Below, piece after piece: positions 20,334 through 29,991 of a stretch of DNA of 30,323 nucleotides. The stretch is from a virus. Below the pieces are notes generated by a model. That model worked only from the letters and a program-made list of their open reading frames with translations. It did not search any database and was not told the DNA's origin. The first letter of the stretch is position 1; each line of letters starts with the position of its first letter. The stretch is taken from positions 1-30,323 of the IMG/VR virus record IMGVR_UViG_3300009001_000057, one strand, 5' to 3'. The translations under genes were made by a program, and so were the position numbers.

Positions 20334-20798
20334 ATGGGACGAGTAGTCTATCCTAACGCCCACCATGTTGAAGTGGTTGCACGTGAGATGCGTCAGCCTG
20401 ACAAGGACGAAGTGGCCTGCTTCGATCATACCCCCTATGAAGCTCTGATGAAGGGCTGGCTGGCCAGTACCATATGCAGGACCGTTGTTGATGACTATGG
20501 CGACCCGATTGCTATGTTTGGCGTCAGTAGTCCTGAAGAGGTGCCCCCGGGGGTAGGGGTACCTTGGCTACTCGGAACGCCTGCTCTTGAGGATATCAGC
20601 TTTCAGTTCCTCCGGGAGAGCAAATACTGGGTCCAGTACATGGGCCAGAAGTATGGCTACCTAGCGAACTACATCGATAGCCGAAACGAAGTCCACCTCA
20701 GGTACATCCGATGGCTGGGCTTCGAGGTTCTCGAGGACCGAGGTGTTCCTGTAGGCCCTGACAATATCATCTTTTACCCATTCAAAAGGACAAGCTAA
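20334..20798 (+). CDS. T7 gp13-like protein with GNAT-type fold
   Basis: A 154-aa protein resembling T7 gp13 (internal virion protein A, DUF2833), a small protein needed for proper virion formation that has an acetyltransferase-like fold. The pattern includes VAREMRQPDKDEV near the start, a hydrophobic strand block with PIAMFGVSSPEEVPPGVGVPWLLGT, and a final HLRYIRWLGFEVLEDRGVPVG that matches the closing helix-strand unit of GNAT proteins. Enzymatic activity is not shown by the sequence. It begins 3 nt after the reductase stop and its TAA overlaps the gp14-like start, so reductase and virion genes are read as one operon. Confidence 0.82.
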   Translation: MGRVVYPNAHHVEVVAREMRQPDKDEVACFDHTPYEALMKGWLASTICRTVVDDYGDPIAMFGVSSPEEVPPGVGVPWLLGTPALEDISFQFLRESKYWVQYMGQKYGYLANYIDSRNEVHLRYIRWLGFEVLEDRGVPVGPDNIIFYPFKRTS

Positions 20799-21307
20799 TG
20801 TGTGACCCGGTTACTCTACTGGCCGCTGGCCTAGTGATGTCTGTAGGCTCTAATGTCGCTGGCTTCGTTGGCCAAAACAAGACGGCTAAACGAAATGCCC
20901 AGAACGCGACGGAAGCCGCCGTACTAGACTATGAACAAATCGGCCTGCGTCAGATGGAAGAGGACGCCGCTGCCAGCGCACAGCTCGAACAGAGTAGGCT
21001 TGAGGCGCTTCAGGCTCGCTCCTCAGCGGAGGTAGCAGCAGGGGAGGCAGGGGTAGCCGGACAGTCGGTTAACCAGCTCCTAGGGGCTATCAGCGCCGCT
21101 CAGGGCCGTAATGCGAACGTCATTGAGAGTAACCTTAAAGCGCGTACATCACAGCTCAATGTCGAGCAACAAGCTGTCAGAACAACCGCTCAAGGACGGA
21201 TCAACGCCGTGCCTCGTGGCAGCCTTGCAGGCATGCTGTTTGATATCGGCGGTGAGTCAGTGGGCCACCTCACTCAGTTCGCCAAGACGCGAGGAAAGGA
21301 CTCCTAA
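20798..21307 (+). CDS. Internal virion protein B, T7 gp14-like
   Basis: A 169-aa protein (T7 gp14 is 196 aa). The start MCDPVTLLAAGLVMSVGSNVAGF, with hydrophobic residues 5-26, followed by a long Ala/Gln/Glu helix (residues about 30-95), is characteristic of this family. In T7, gp14 is ejected into the outer membrane and forms part of the trans-envelope DNA channel. The start overlaps the gp13-like stop (TAATG) and the stop overlaps the gp15-like start, giving a coupled core-protein cluster. Assignment rests on the N-terminal pattern and gene order. Confidence 0.85.
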   Translation: MCDPVTLLAAGLVMSVGSNVAGFVGQNKTAKRNAQNATEAAVLDYEQIGLRQMEEDAAASAQLEQSRLEALQARSSAEVAAGEAGVAGQSVNQLLGAISAAQGRNANVIESNLKARTSQLNVEQQAVRTTAQGRINAVPRGSLAGMLFDIGGESVGHLTQFAKTRGKDS

Positions 21308-22866
21308 TGCCCCCACGTCAGCAAGTAAACACGAACCTTGGCACCGTCCAGAGAACACCCGCAGCTCAACCAGTAGATGCCTTTGAGCGTCCCGCTGAGA
21401 GTTCTGCTATCCAGCTAGCCAAATCCCTCCGAGGCTTCCGGTCTTCTCTCGATCAATTCACCGGTGTCAAAAATGCACAGTGGCGAGCTGGGGAGATCGA
21501 TGAGGCAACCGCTCAGGCTGAGATGTTGTCCGAGTTCGAGAACTACCAAGCCGCAGTGGACGCAGGCTTCCTCAAGGGGACCGAGACGCCCATCTTCAAG
21601 CAAACCTTCAACGAGCGTAAAGGTCGTATTGCAGGTCAGCGGTATCAGGCGGATGTCATGGAGCGGTATCAGGATCAGGTTCTCCCCTCGATCACCGAAG
21701 ACACCGACATCAACGCCGTGGTGGCTCAGTTCCGCCATGAGTTCTTGGGCGACGAACCCCTTAACGATGCCTTTGTCGTTGGCTTTAGTCAGATCGCGTC
21801 TAGCGTGGAGTCAGGCGTTGTGTCTCGCTTCCGGGAAGATCGCCACAAGGCTCTTAAAGCTGAGGCCGAACAAGACATTTCCATTGAACTCCGGCAGAGC
21901 GTCCTAGCCGCTAGAGCAAACCTAGTTGACGGCCAGCGCGTCGCCGACGTAATCAACCTGACCGACATCGAGAGACGCCAAGGCGTTCTGACAGGTTCTG
22001 AACTCAATGACCTGATGACCGACACCGTAACAACACTTGCTGTTGAACTCCGTGACGAAACCATTCTTGATGTTCTTCTGAAGGATCGCGCTGACGGGAC
22101 TAAAGGTCCGGGGACAACGCAGCGGGGCCGGGCGCAGATGGAAAACGCTCGTAACCGTATCCAGAACCTGGAGATCGCTGAGTGGAACCTAAAGAACTCT
22201 GAGGCCGCTTATCAAAACAGACAGCAACAGCAAGCGACTGTACTAGCAGCCGCTGAACGCTTGGATGAGAACCCCTACGCCGACTTGAGGGACTTGCTAG
22301 TAGATAACCCCGAGAGCGCCTCCTTAGTTTCCTCCCTTCAGAACGCCATCGTAAACCAAGAGACTCGTCGCGATCAAGGACAGCTTGGACGTGCTTGGCT
22401 GGATGTGTACCGAGGTATCACTACAGACCCTGTGGAGATCATGAACCGCGTGGTTGCAGCAGGTGGTAATGCTGCTGACGTTAAGAACACCGTCGGCCTT
22501 CTTGAAAGCCGTCGTAAGGAAATCGCTAACGATCCGTATCAATCGTACCTGAATACATCGATCACCCGGTTGAGGGAACTTGTGTCGGGTGAAACCCCGA
22601 ACAGTGCTATGTCTGCTGCAATTGCTATGCAGAAATCAATCGCGTTAGGCGGTGCCCCGGACTTTGAAAAGACGGATACGCTGCATGCTGCAGAAGTTGA
22701 CCTCGTTAGGGCTTATCACGCCCAGATGCAGGCATGGCAGAATCCACAAGACGGCAGTCCGCCTCAGCAGGTCTACCCAGACATGGTCCATAAGTTCCTA
22801 TTGGAGCAAGTAGAGGCGATCAGTCAGATGTACCGGGTGACGCCCGAGACGAAAGCAAAGCAATAA
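21307..22866 (+). CDS. Internal virion protein C, T7 gp15-like
   Basis: A 519-aa, mostly helical protein in the place of T7 gp15 (747 aa), which spans the periplasm during DNA ejection. The N-terminus is polar and flexible (residues 1-30), then PAESSAIQLAKSLRGFRSSL begins a long alpha-helical body with many charged and Gln/Ala-rich stretches. No catalytic motif, signal peptide or membrane segment is visible. It is clearly shorter than T7 gp15, so part of the solenoid may be missing. It is coupled to the gp14-like gene by a TAATG overlap and followed after 17 nt by the gp16-like gene. Confidence 0.82.
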   Translation: MPPRQQVNTNLGTVQRTPAAQPVDAFERPAESSAIQLAKSLRGFRSSLDQFTGVKNAQWRAGEIDEATAQAEMLSEFENYQAAVDAGFLKGTETPIFKQTFNERKGRIAGQRYQADVMERYQDQVLPSITEDTDINAVVAQFRHEFLGDEPLNDAFVVGFSQIASSVESGVVSRFREDRHKALKAEAEQDISIELRQSVLAARANLVDGQRVADVINLTDIERRQGVLTGSELNDLMTDTVTTLAVELRDETILDVLLKDRADGTKGPGTTQRGRAQMENARNRIQNLEIAEWNLKNSEAAYQNRQQQQATVLAAAERLDENPYADLRDLLVDNPESASLVSSLQNAIVNQETRRDQGQLGRAWLDVYRGITTDPVEIMNRVVAAGGNAADVKNTVGLLESRRKEIANDPYQSYLNTSITRLRELVSGETPNSAMSAAIAMQKSIALGGAPDFEKTDTLHAAEVDLVRAYHAQMQAWQNPQDGSPPQQVYPDMVHKFLLEQVEAISQMYRVTPETKAKQ

Positions 22867-22883
22867 CCGAAAGGTAACAACGC

Positions 22884-25800
22884 ATGTCTAGCAACCCCCC
22901 AGTCAATGACTCGAACGCCCTAATCGGCGCGGGAGACCCTATTCCTATGGGCGCAGACACGCCTGCTATGGGTACAGATGCACCTGCTATGGGCGCAGAC
23001 ACGCCTGCTATGGACGTAGACACGCCCCCAGTAGACCCGGAGTCAATCCCTGCTGTACCGGAAGGTGCACAGGTTATCGGAGGGACCGCTGACATTCCAG
23101 AAGCGGTGCCTGAAGAAACCGACAGCGACTCCAGTGTTATCGGAAGCGTTGCTAAGGATATCGCCGGGGGCTTCGCTCACGACCTCCACCCAGCCGCTCT
23201 TGTGGGTAGTGCTGTAGATGGTATCGCTGAGACGCTGTATGCCGTGGGCCTCATTGAGGAAGACACCATCCAGAAGTGGAGGAATGGTCGCTCTTTCGCA
23301 CAGGAAGCAAGCCGCAAGAGTATGACTGGCGATCCTGACGAGACCGTGACAGGTGCTGTGGTATCCGAGGTGGCACAGATTGCTCTCCCCGGGACAGCCT
23401 TGTTCAAGGGACTTAAAGCGGCAGGACTGGGTTCTAAAGCCGCCTTCGCAACAGCAGAGGTTATCGCCTCCGCAATGGCGTTGAACCCTGACGACCCCAT
23501 CCTCGCCAATATGATCCCTGAGGACGCCGACAACGAAACCGTTCTGGCTCTCCGGAACTTCTTCGCGACGGACCCCGATGATCCCGAAGTCTTTAACCGG
23601 GCACGTCGGGCCTTAGAAATCACAGGTCTGTCCGGTGTTGGCTTTGGGGCAGAACGACTGATCACCCTCTCTCGTGCCCTGCGTAAGGATGCAGAGGCTA
23701 CAGGTGAGGCCCTTCTTGAAGAAGGCATTGAAGCTACCGCCGAGGCTGATGCTCAGGTTGCCAGTAAAACAGGTGACCTTAATGAGGATGACCTGGCGGA
23801 TGCTCCTGACGCTCCTGAAGAGTCAACCGCTCCTGAAGAGCCTGAGGTAACAAACCCTTCCGCCATGGACGACGTTGAGTTCTCTCAGGCGAAGGTTGAA
23901 GAATACCTCAATAACCGTGAACATCCTTTGATGGGCATGGATGACCTTCCGATCAACGTCGATAAGTTTGATAACCCTGAGCAGGTTCAAGACGCGTACG
24001 ACACGCTGGTTGCTGCCGCAAATAAGAACATGGTAGAAGCCATGACTGAGCGGGAGACGCTGGCCTCAACGCATGAGCTTGCAACCGAACTGGGCATGAA
24101 CCCCCGGAAACTCGCACAGATCATCTCAGAGGACGCCGAGAAGGCTCAGATGTGGGCTGCACATTTGGTTGCTGCTCGGAAGGTTACTGCCGATATTGGT
24201 AATGCCATGGCGACCCTGATCGACGAGTTCCAAGCAGGGCGTATGACTGGCGCTGAGTTTATGGAAACCGCCACTCCCTACTTCCAGCACCTTATTAAGG
24301 TGAAGATGATCCAGCGTGGGCATGCTCGAGCAGTTAGCTCCGGGCGCATCAAAGCTACTGGAATGTCTGACGAAGAGTTCGAGAAGAAGCTACTGGATAG
24401 TTTCATCGAACACGGAGACAACCCCGAGGCAATGGCAGCGGGGATGAAGCGGGTCATGAACGTGAACCCCGGCCTTCTTACCAAGCTCTTCGGGAAAGCT
24501 AGTCGCCGCAAGTTCTGGATGGTCTCCAATGAGGTCATGATCAATGGCCTGTTGAGTAGCACCAAGACTTACGCGGTGAACCTCACTGGTAACTTCTTGG
24601 AGATGACCTTCCGTCCCATCGAGCTGGGCGTGGGTGGTGCGATTCGTCGCGACCCTGCGGCTATGCATCAGGCGGCTGGTCAGTTCATTGGCTTGCAGCG
24701 GTCTCTTAGAGATTCCATGCGCTATGCTTGGACATCCCTGAAAAACGAAGAGCCTCTCTTGGACCCGGGCAACCGTACCATTGATATGGTGGGTGACGAC
24801 GGGGACCTGCGGGTTATTCGTGTTGCTCCTCGATTTGATGCTCAAGGTAATCCCATCCCTCTCACACGCACTCAGACAGCCATCAATCGCTTTGGGAATA
24901 TCATCAGGGCACCCTCAAGAGGGCTTATGGCCACTGACGAGTTCTTTAAGCAACAGGCTTATCGCTCCCGTGTGTGGGGCAAAGCATGGGCCAAGCTCCA
25001 GAACACCCCTCATACAACTCAAGAGAAGATGCGGCTTGCTGATCTGGAAGTAGAACGTGCGTTCAACGAAACGACAGGCTTGCCTACTGATCCTGAGGCT
25101 CTGAACTTCGCCCGTGAGAGTACCTTCACCGAAGACCTACTCCCAGGTTCATTGGGTAAATCAGTACAGAACGCTGTGGATGCTCACCCATTCCTGCGCT
25201 CCGTCACGCCCTTTATCCGCACACCGGTCAACCTCTTCCTGCACACCTATCGACGTCTCCCCGGCATTGGTATGGCTAGTCGGAAGAATCTGGACGATTG
25301 GAATGCAGGCGGTACACGTCGCGCTGAGGTTCTCGGGAGGCAGGCCGTTGGTACTACGATGGCCTTAGCCTACTGGTCGCTGGCCGACAGCGGTCAAGTC
25401 ACCGGTAACCCTCCTTCAGACCCGACGGAAGCGAACAACCTCCGTCAGACCGGGTGGAAGCCTTTGTCGTACCGGTACACCGACGAGAATGGCAAAGAGC
25501 AATTCATTGAGCTTAGTCGTCTCGATCCTCGGGCAGGTTCCTACATGGGCCTGATCACAGGTATGCACGAAGTGTGGAACCATATCGGGACCGAAGAGCA
25601 ACAGGACCTTCTCGGCAGCGTTGTCCATGTCATCATGGAGAACACGGCTAACCGGACCTACCTCCAAGGCTTGAGCGAAACATTCGACGCGCTTGCCTCA
25701 GGGGACGGGGACCGCATCGGGAAGATGCTTGCACAGCATACATCGAACCGGCTTGTTCCTTACTCGTCCGCTATCCGTACCGGTGCTCAAGTGATGGCAG

Positions 25801-26408
25801 GTCTGAACGACGAGCCTATGTATGTTAAGGAAATCCGTGGTTTCATTGACGGCCTCAAGAATGGCATCCCCGGCTTGGGCACTCTCCCAGCCAAGCGCAA
25901 TATGTTTGGCGAGAAGATCACCACCCCTGCGGCTGTAGGCTTTGAAGCACTCCTTCCGTTCCAGACATCTGAACTAGACGACCGTCTTGTGATGGATATG
26001 CTGGAGCTAGGCAGGGCTTGGCAGGCTCCGCTTCCTAAGTGGAGGTATCTGCCCGGTGTTGACTTGAGGGATGTACCCCTAGAAAGCGCAGGGCATTCTC
26101 TGTACGAGGAAGCCACAGACCGCATGAGTACGATGAAGCTGAACGGGAAGACCGTCCGAGAGGCAGTCGCAGAACTTGTTCAGAGTGACTACTTCAAGGG
26201 TTTCCCTGATGCCTTCGATCCCAAGAACCCTGACCCCGGTACCAAACAAGCTGTCGTCAGAGAAATGATCAGTGCTTACCGACAGACTGCTTGGGGTAGT
26301 CTCGGGAGTTCCGATTCCAAGGTCGATAAGGAAATCCAAGAGCTTATCACAGAGTCGGCGGAAGACAGGCGCGATCACTACACCCAAGACTACATCACAA
26401 ACCAATAA
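22884..26408 (+). CDS. Internal virion protein D, T7 gp16-like ejection protein without visible transglycosylase
   Basis: An 1174-aa protein (T7 gp16 is 1318 aa), ejected with the DNA and expected to reach the cytoplasmic membrane. Residues about 1-75 are low complexity with a seven-residue repeat (MGADTPA type). An Ala-rich, partly hydrophobic region follows, then an acidic linker (about 290-330). The large C-terminal body includes TYAVNLTGNFLEMTFRPIEL, IIRAPSRGLMATDEFFKQQAYR and LHTYRRLPGIG, the sort of helical segments kept in this family. The T7 lytic transglycosylase domain at the N-terminus, with its catalytic ES motif, is not seen. GAAAGGTAA lies 8 nt before the ATG at 22884. Confidence 0.87.
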   Translation: MSSNPPVNDSNALIGAGDPIPMGADTPAMGTDAPAMGADTPAMDVDTPPVDPESIPAVPEGAQVIGGTADIPEAVPEETDSDSSVIGSVAKDIAGGFAHDLHPAALVGSAVDGIAETLYAVGLIEEDTIQKWRNGRSFAQEASRKSMTGDPDETVTGAVVSEVAQIALPGTALFKGLKAAGLGSKAAFATAEVIASAMALNPDDPILANMIPEDADNETVLALRNFFATDPDDPEVFNRARRALEITGLSGVGFGAERLITLSRALRKDAEATGEALLEEGIEATAEADAQVASKTGDLNEDDLADAPDAPEESTAPEEPEVTNPSAMDDVEFSQAKVEEYLNNREHPLMGMDDLPINVDKFDNPEQVQDAYDTLVAAANKNMVEAMTERETLASTHELATELGMNPRKLAQIISEDAEKAQMWAAHLVAARKVTADIGNAMATLIDEFQAGRMTGAEFMETATPYFQHLIKVKMIQRGHARAVSSGRIKATGMSDEEFEKKLLDSFIEHGDNPEAMAAGMKRVMNVNPGLLTKLFGKASRRKFWMVSNEVMINGLLSSTKTYAVNLTGNFLEMTFRPIELGVGGAIRRDPAAMHQAAGQFIGLQRSLRDSMRYAWTSLKNEEPLLDPGNRTIDMVGDDGDLRVIRVAPRFDAQGNPIPLTRTQTAINRFGNIIRAPSRGLMATDEFFKQQAYRSRVWGKAWAKLQNTPHTTQEKMRLADLEVERAFNETTGLPTDPEALNFARESTFTEDLLPGSLGKSVQNAVDAHPFLRSVTPFIRTPVNLFLHTYRRLPGIGMASRKNLDDWNAGGTRRAEVLGRQAVGTTMALAYWSLADSGQVTGNPPSDPTEANNLRQTGWKPLSYRYTDENGKEQFIELSRLDPRAGSYMGLITGMHEVWNHIGTEEQQDLLGSVVHVIMENTANRTYLQGLSETFDALASGDGDRIGKMLAQHTSNRLVPYSSAIRTGAQVMAGLNDEPMYVKEIRGFIDGLKNGIPGLGTLPAKRNMFGEKITTPAAVGFEALLPFQTSELDDRLVMDMLELGRAWQAPLPKWRYLPGVDLRDVPLESAGHSLYEEATDRMSTMKLNGKTVREAVAELVQSDYFKGFPDAFDPKNPDPGTKQAVVREMISAYRQTAWGSLGSSDSKVDKEIQELITESAEDRRDHYTQDYITNQ
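22947..23030 (+). repeat. Four 21-bp tandem repeats at the gp16-like N-terminus
   Basis: Four in-frame units start at 22947, 22968, 22989 and 23010. They encode MGADTPA, MGTDAPA, MGADTPA and MDVDTPP. Units 1 and 3 are identical in DNA sequence. Such a repeat may change in copy number by slippage and codes for a flexible acidic-proline linker. Confidence 0.92.
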
Positions 26409-26418
26409 GGAGTAGCCC

Positions 26419-29400
26419 ATGGCTGCATTAGCTTCGGCTGAATACACCGGGGACGGTGTGACGGATACCTATGCCATTCCGTTCCCGTTCCTTGACGGTT
26501 CCCATGTTATTGTCACGGTGGACGACATCCTTGTTGCAACCAACTTCATCTCACCGGCCTCCATTCAAGTAGCGAGTGGAGCGCCTGAGGTGGATGCGGT
26601 GGTACAGGTGATCAGGAGTACGCCCCGGAACACCCGGATGGTGGACTATCAGAACGGCTCAACGCTGACTGAAAGCAACCTCGATACGGATAGCTTGCAG
26701 GCGTTCTACATCTTGCAAGAGATTGTGGACAGCGTTACTGGACAACCCGGCAGTGGCACAGTTCTTGGAGCAGGTCTCACAGAGGCTGAGGTCCAAGCCA
26801 TGGTGAACCAAGCGATCACTTCAAGCGTGGTCCTCCAGAACGTCCAGACGCTGGCCAATACCAACGCCACGGATATTGCTCAGGAAGTCCTGAACCGGAT
26901 CGATGCGGACGCTCTCCTTGACACCGACATCACCGACTTGGATACCAGACTTTCAACGGCTGAGGGTGTAGGCGGAGCAAATGCCAGTGCTATCTCCGGG
27001 CTAGACACTCGAGTAACAGCGGCTGAAGGTAGTATTACTACCAATTCCTCCCAGATCACCTCGCTTGAGGCTACAGTTAACGACGGGACGACCGGGGTTA
27101 ACGCTAATTCCACAGCAATCACGGCCCTAGACGCTCGCGTTACGACGGCTGAGGGTGACATAACGACGGCTGAGGGTGACATTACAACTAATGCGGCAGC
27201 AATTACAGCCCTAGATACACGTTTAACGACGGCTGAGGGCAATATTACCAGCAATGCCGCGGCCACTTCTCTCCTTGAGACCCGTGTTACCAACTCAAAT
27301 CGAAGCAATTTGTACAGTAATGCAGGCAATCAGACCGTCAATGGTCTACCCGCAGACGCCAACAAGGTGTTCGCAGGTGAGATCTTGCTGGCTGACCATG
27401 GGTTACTGGCAGGCGACAAGCTCTCCGCATCCGCTGAGGTCTGGTCTGACGCTGGTGCTGATGATCTTGCCATCGAGATTGTATGGATTGATGGTGCCGA
27501 CGCTGAGACTTACTCTCAGGGGGCTGCTGTCAATGGTACATCAGGCTCACCTGCGGTTGCATTCATTGACGCTGCTGCAATTCCTACGGGTACGGTTAAG
27601 GTGAAAACCCGCATCGTTAACCTCGACGGAACAGAGAACTATGTCGGAAGACGTGTTGCCCTGAACGTGGGTGAGATCCATATGCTGTTCGAGATCACCG
27701 CAGAAGCTCGTGACCTGACAGCGTTGACTACGACGGTTGGGACGAACAGCTCTAGTATCACCGTGTTGACCTCAACTACTGACGGTCTGGCCGCTCAGTA
27801 CACCGTGACGGTCGATAACAACGGCTACGTGAGTGGCTTCGGGTTGGCCTCAGACATCATTGATGGCAACCCAACGTCCGAGTTCACGATCCTTGCAGAC
27901 AAGTTCAAGGTCATCCACCCCGCTAATCAGGGCCAATATGCTGCCTTCATAGTGGACGGTGGTACGGTCTACATGGACGATGCGATGATCAAGGACGCAT
28001 CCATCACCAATGCCAAGATCGCTAACCTTGATGCCGGTAAGATCAACGCAGGTACGCTTGACGTTGGACGCCTCGGTGCCCAGACGATCACGGTTGACAA
28101 GATTGCAGCCGAGGAGACCTTCACTGAGAAGCTTTACCTTGGTAATTCAAACCTTATCCTTGACGGTATCAACAACAAGATCACCATCAAGAACGCCGGT
28201 GGTACGACCACGATGGCCGAGCTGGGTGAATTAGGACTGACAGTCAACGACGTCAACGGCGACCCGATCCTAGTGGCAGGCTCAGGTGTAGAGTGGGGTT
28301 CGATACTCAACCCGCCTCTCTCCGAGTTCACTGGTAACCTGGACCCTGCGACTGACTGGACGCCCGGCAGTACGGGGACTCAAGGCGACTGGACTGCTCT
28401 GGGTGGTGCTCGTAACAGCATCATCACTGACCTTGGTCCATTCGAGGAGACCTACCAGAAGCTCTGGAAGTTCGATGCGGATGGTGTTGAGACTGGTGGC
28501 TACACCAAGCAGATCACCTTGGACGGCTCAAAGTCCTACCGGTTCATTCAGTTCGTTAAGCGAGCTGCTAGTACCGATGGTAACTCAGCGTTGGACTGGG
28601 GCCTGACCTCGAATACCAGCCTCTTGGAGACAGACGGTGATACGCCTGCTGCTGCTCCTAGGTGGATCGATGGCTTCGATACCACGATGCTTGACGACAC
28701 ATGGTACATGCTTGTGGGCTACATCTTCGAGAGTGGTCATACGGATACAACCATCCGGGGTACCGTGATCGATGTGGCTACGGGAGAGGTGCTGACCTCA
28801 GGTTTCACTGAGCAGGACTTTAAGTTCAGTACAACCGGAGATATTACTGTCACCTACACGTTGACAACCTCTGGTGCTGCTAATGCTGCCGATGATATCA
28901 CCTTCGGTCCTCCCCTGATCCATGAGTTGAACGGCACAGAGCCTCACCTCAACACGCTACGTGGGTCTGGTTTCTTTATTGATGGCGACAACGTGGATAC
29001 CTACATTGGTTCCGCAGCTATCAAGGAAGCTCACATCGCTGATGCCTCCATCAAGAATGCCAAGATTGATTCTCTGGCGGTGTCCACGATTAAGATTCAG
29101 GACTTCGCTACAGCAATCAGTACCTACACATCCTTCACTGCCGATCAAACCCTGACGAAGACTAGCGGTCTCGATCAGGAGATCACTGGCTTTGATACCA
29201 CAGTAAGCACTACAGGTGCCACCAATGCTGACATCACGATCAAGGGTGCCATGCAGGGCTATGGGTACGTCAATACTGACACCCAGTGTAAGCTTAACAT
29301 GTGGATCGAAGTGGATGGTGTACAGGAGGGCGATACAATCGAAGGCTTCTGGGGCAAAGGACAGTTCGACGTTAAGAACGACCCTACGCCGCTGAACTTC

Positions 29401-29565
29401 AACTGCCCGTTCGTGTTCAACTTCCCATCACCCGGTGGTAGTATGCACGTCGAAGTGTTTGTAGAAATGGTTGCTAACGATGGCGACGGGAACTTCAACA
29501 TTGTTGGTCCCGAGAGCTTTAAGATCACCGGTGGCCAGATGGAAATCACCGAACAAAAGAAGTAG
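26419..29565 (+). CDS. Tail fibre protein, T7 gp17-like N-terminus with mosaic shaft and tip
   Basis: A 1048-aa fibre. Residues 1 to about 115 match the T7 gp17 N-terminal attachment domain (YTGDGVTDTYAIPFPFL, then MVDYQNGSTL and later LQAFYILQEI). Residues about 150-292 form a heptad-rich coiled coil built from repeated TAEG-IT-N--AI-ALD-R units. A beta module (about 295-430), a J-like central stretch with VDKIAAEETFTEKLYLGN and ITNAKI (about 500-600), a second beta module (about 640-850) and a C-terminal domain follow. The J-like part resembles host-specificity proteins of siphoviruses, so the fibre looks recombinant. Receptor binding is inferred. AAGGAG lies 8 nt before the ATG. No endosialidase-type or chaperone motif is evident. 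Confidence 0.92.
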   Translation: MAALASAEYTGDGVTDTYAIPFPFLDGSHVIVTVDDILVATNFISPASIQVASGAPEVDAVVQVIRSTPRNTRMVDYQNGSTLTESNLDTDSLQAFYILQEIVDSVTGQPGSGTVLGAGLTEAEVQAMVNQAITSSVVLQNVQTLANTNATDIAQEVLNRIDADALLDTDITDLDTRLSTAEGVGGANASAISGLDTRVTAAEGSITTNSSQITSLEATVNDGTTGVNANSTAITALDARVTTAEGDITTAEGDITTNAAAITALDTRLTTAEGNITSNAAATSLLETRVTNSNRSNLYSNAGNQTVNGLPADANKVFAGEILLADHGLLAGDKLSASAEVWSDAGADDLAIEIVWIDGADAETYSQGAAVNGTSGSPAVAFIDAAAIPTGTVKVKTRIVNLDGTENYVGRRVALNVGEIHMLFEITAEARDLTALTTTVGTNSSSITVLTSTTDGLAAQYTVTVDNNGYVSGFGLASDIIDGNPTSEFTILADKFKVIHPANQGQYAAFIVDGGTVYMDDAMIKDASITNAKIANLDAGKINAGTLDVGRLGAQTITVDKIAAEETFTEKLYLGNSNLILDGINNKITIKNAGGTTTMAELGELGLTVNDVNGDPILVAGSGVEWGSILNPPLSEFTGNLDPATDWTPGSTGTQGDWTALGGARNSIITDLGPFEETYQKLWKFDADGVETGGYTKQITLDGSKSYRFIQFVKRAASTDGNSALDWGLTSNTSLLETDGDTPAAAPRWIDGFDTTMLDDTWYMLVGYIFESGHTDTTIRGTVIDVATGEVLTSGFTEQDFKFSTTGDITVTYTLTTSGAANAADDITFGPPLIHELNGTEPHLNTLRGSGFFIDGDNVDTYIGSAAIKEAHIADASIKNAKIDSLAVSTIKIQDFATAISTYTSFTADQTLTKTSGLDQEITGFDTTVSTTGATNADITIKGAMQGYGYVNTDTQCKLNMWIEVDGVQEGDTIEGFWGKGQFDVKNDPTPLNFNCPFVFNFPSPGGSMHVEVFVEMVANDGDGNFNIVGPESFKITGGQMEITEQKK
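27142..27246 (+). repeat. Tandem 21-bp (one heptad) duplication in the fibre coiled coil
   Basis: ACGACGGCTGAGGGTGACAT plus one base occurs at 27142-27162 and again directly at 27163-27183, differing only in the last base; a third copy with three changes lies at 27226-27246. Each encodes TTAEG-I. The direct duplication adds exactly seven residues, so the coiled-coil register is kept. Confidence 0.9.
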
Positions 29566-29571
29566 AGAGCT

Positions 29572-29991
29572 ATGTACAGACTCATTAAGTACGACCCAAA
29601 GAGAGGCAACCAGATCGTAGGTAAAGCCTCAGTCAAAGAGCCGATTGTCCCCGCCTTCGTGGTGGGGGCCATAGCCCAGAACTTAAAGGTGTATGCCCTG
29701 AAAGAGGGAGACCAGCACCTGTCGTCTGGCTACATTGACCCCGAGCTTGGCCCTATGCCACTCATTGAGATGGACATTGGAGTGACCGACACCGACAATG
29801 GTAGCTCCTTTGTTCTCAGTGGTGTGCCTGAAGGGTCATGGGTGTACGTCAACGGCGTACGTCACGAGAAAGGGCCTTGGGTCTTCTCTCATGTCCCAGG
29901 GTGTAAGACCGTCATTGAGGTCAAGCGTGATCGATACAAACCATGGCGCACAGCTATCCTGCACGACAAGTCTGACATGGAGGGCGGCTAA
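29572..29991 (+). CDS. Hypothetical protein with PEGA-like C-terminal domain
   Basis: A 139-aa protein downstream of the fibre. Residues about 80-130 (FVLSGVPEGSWVYVNGV, then VPGCKTVIEVKRDRYKPW) follow the PEGA pattern: a strand, P-x-G-x-V-V-x-G, then a strand pair ending in Y-x-P-W. PEGA domains occur in surface and cell-envelope proteins. The N-terminal 75 residues are not recognised. No signal peptide is visible. Position suggests a fibre-tip, chaperone or lysis-associated role, none of which the sequence proves. The stop overlaps the next ATG (TAATG). Confidence 0.72.
   Translation: MYRLIKYDPKRGNQIVGKASVKEPIVPAFVVGAIAQNLKVYALKEGDQHLSSGYIDPELGPMPLIEMDIGVTDTDNGSSFVLSGVPEGSWVYVNGVRHEKGPWVFSHVPGCKTVIEVKRDRYKPWRTAILHDKSDMEGG

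Noticed and set aside
23177-23728. 183-aa minus-strand open frame rich in Ser, Arg and Ala
   Set aside because: Composition is that of an antisense shadow of the gp16-like gene.
27142-27246. Short repeats considered as CRISPR-like or attachment sites
   Set aside because: They are in frame inside the fibre gene and are explained by heptad duplication; there is no spacer pattern or integrase.
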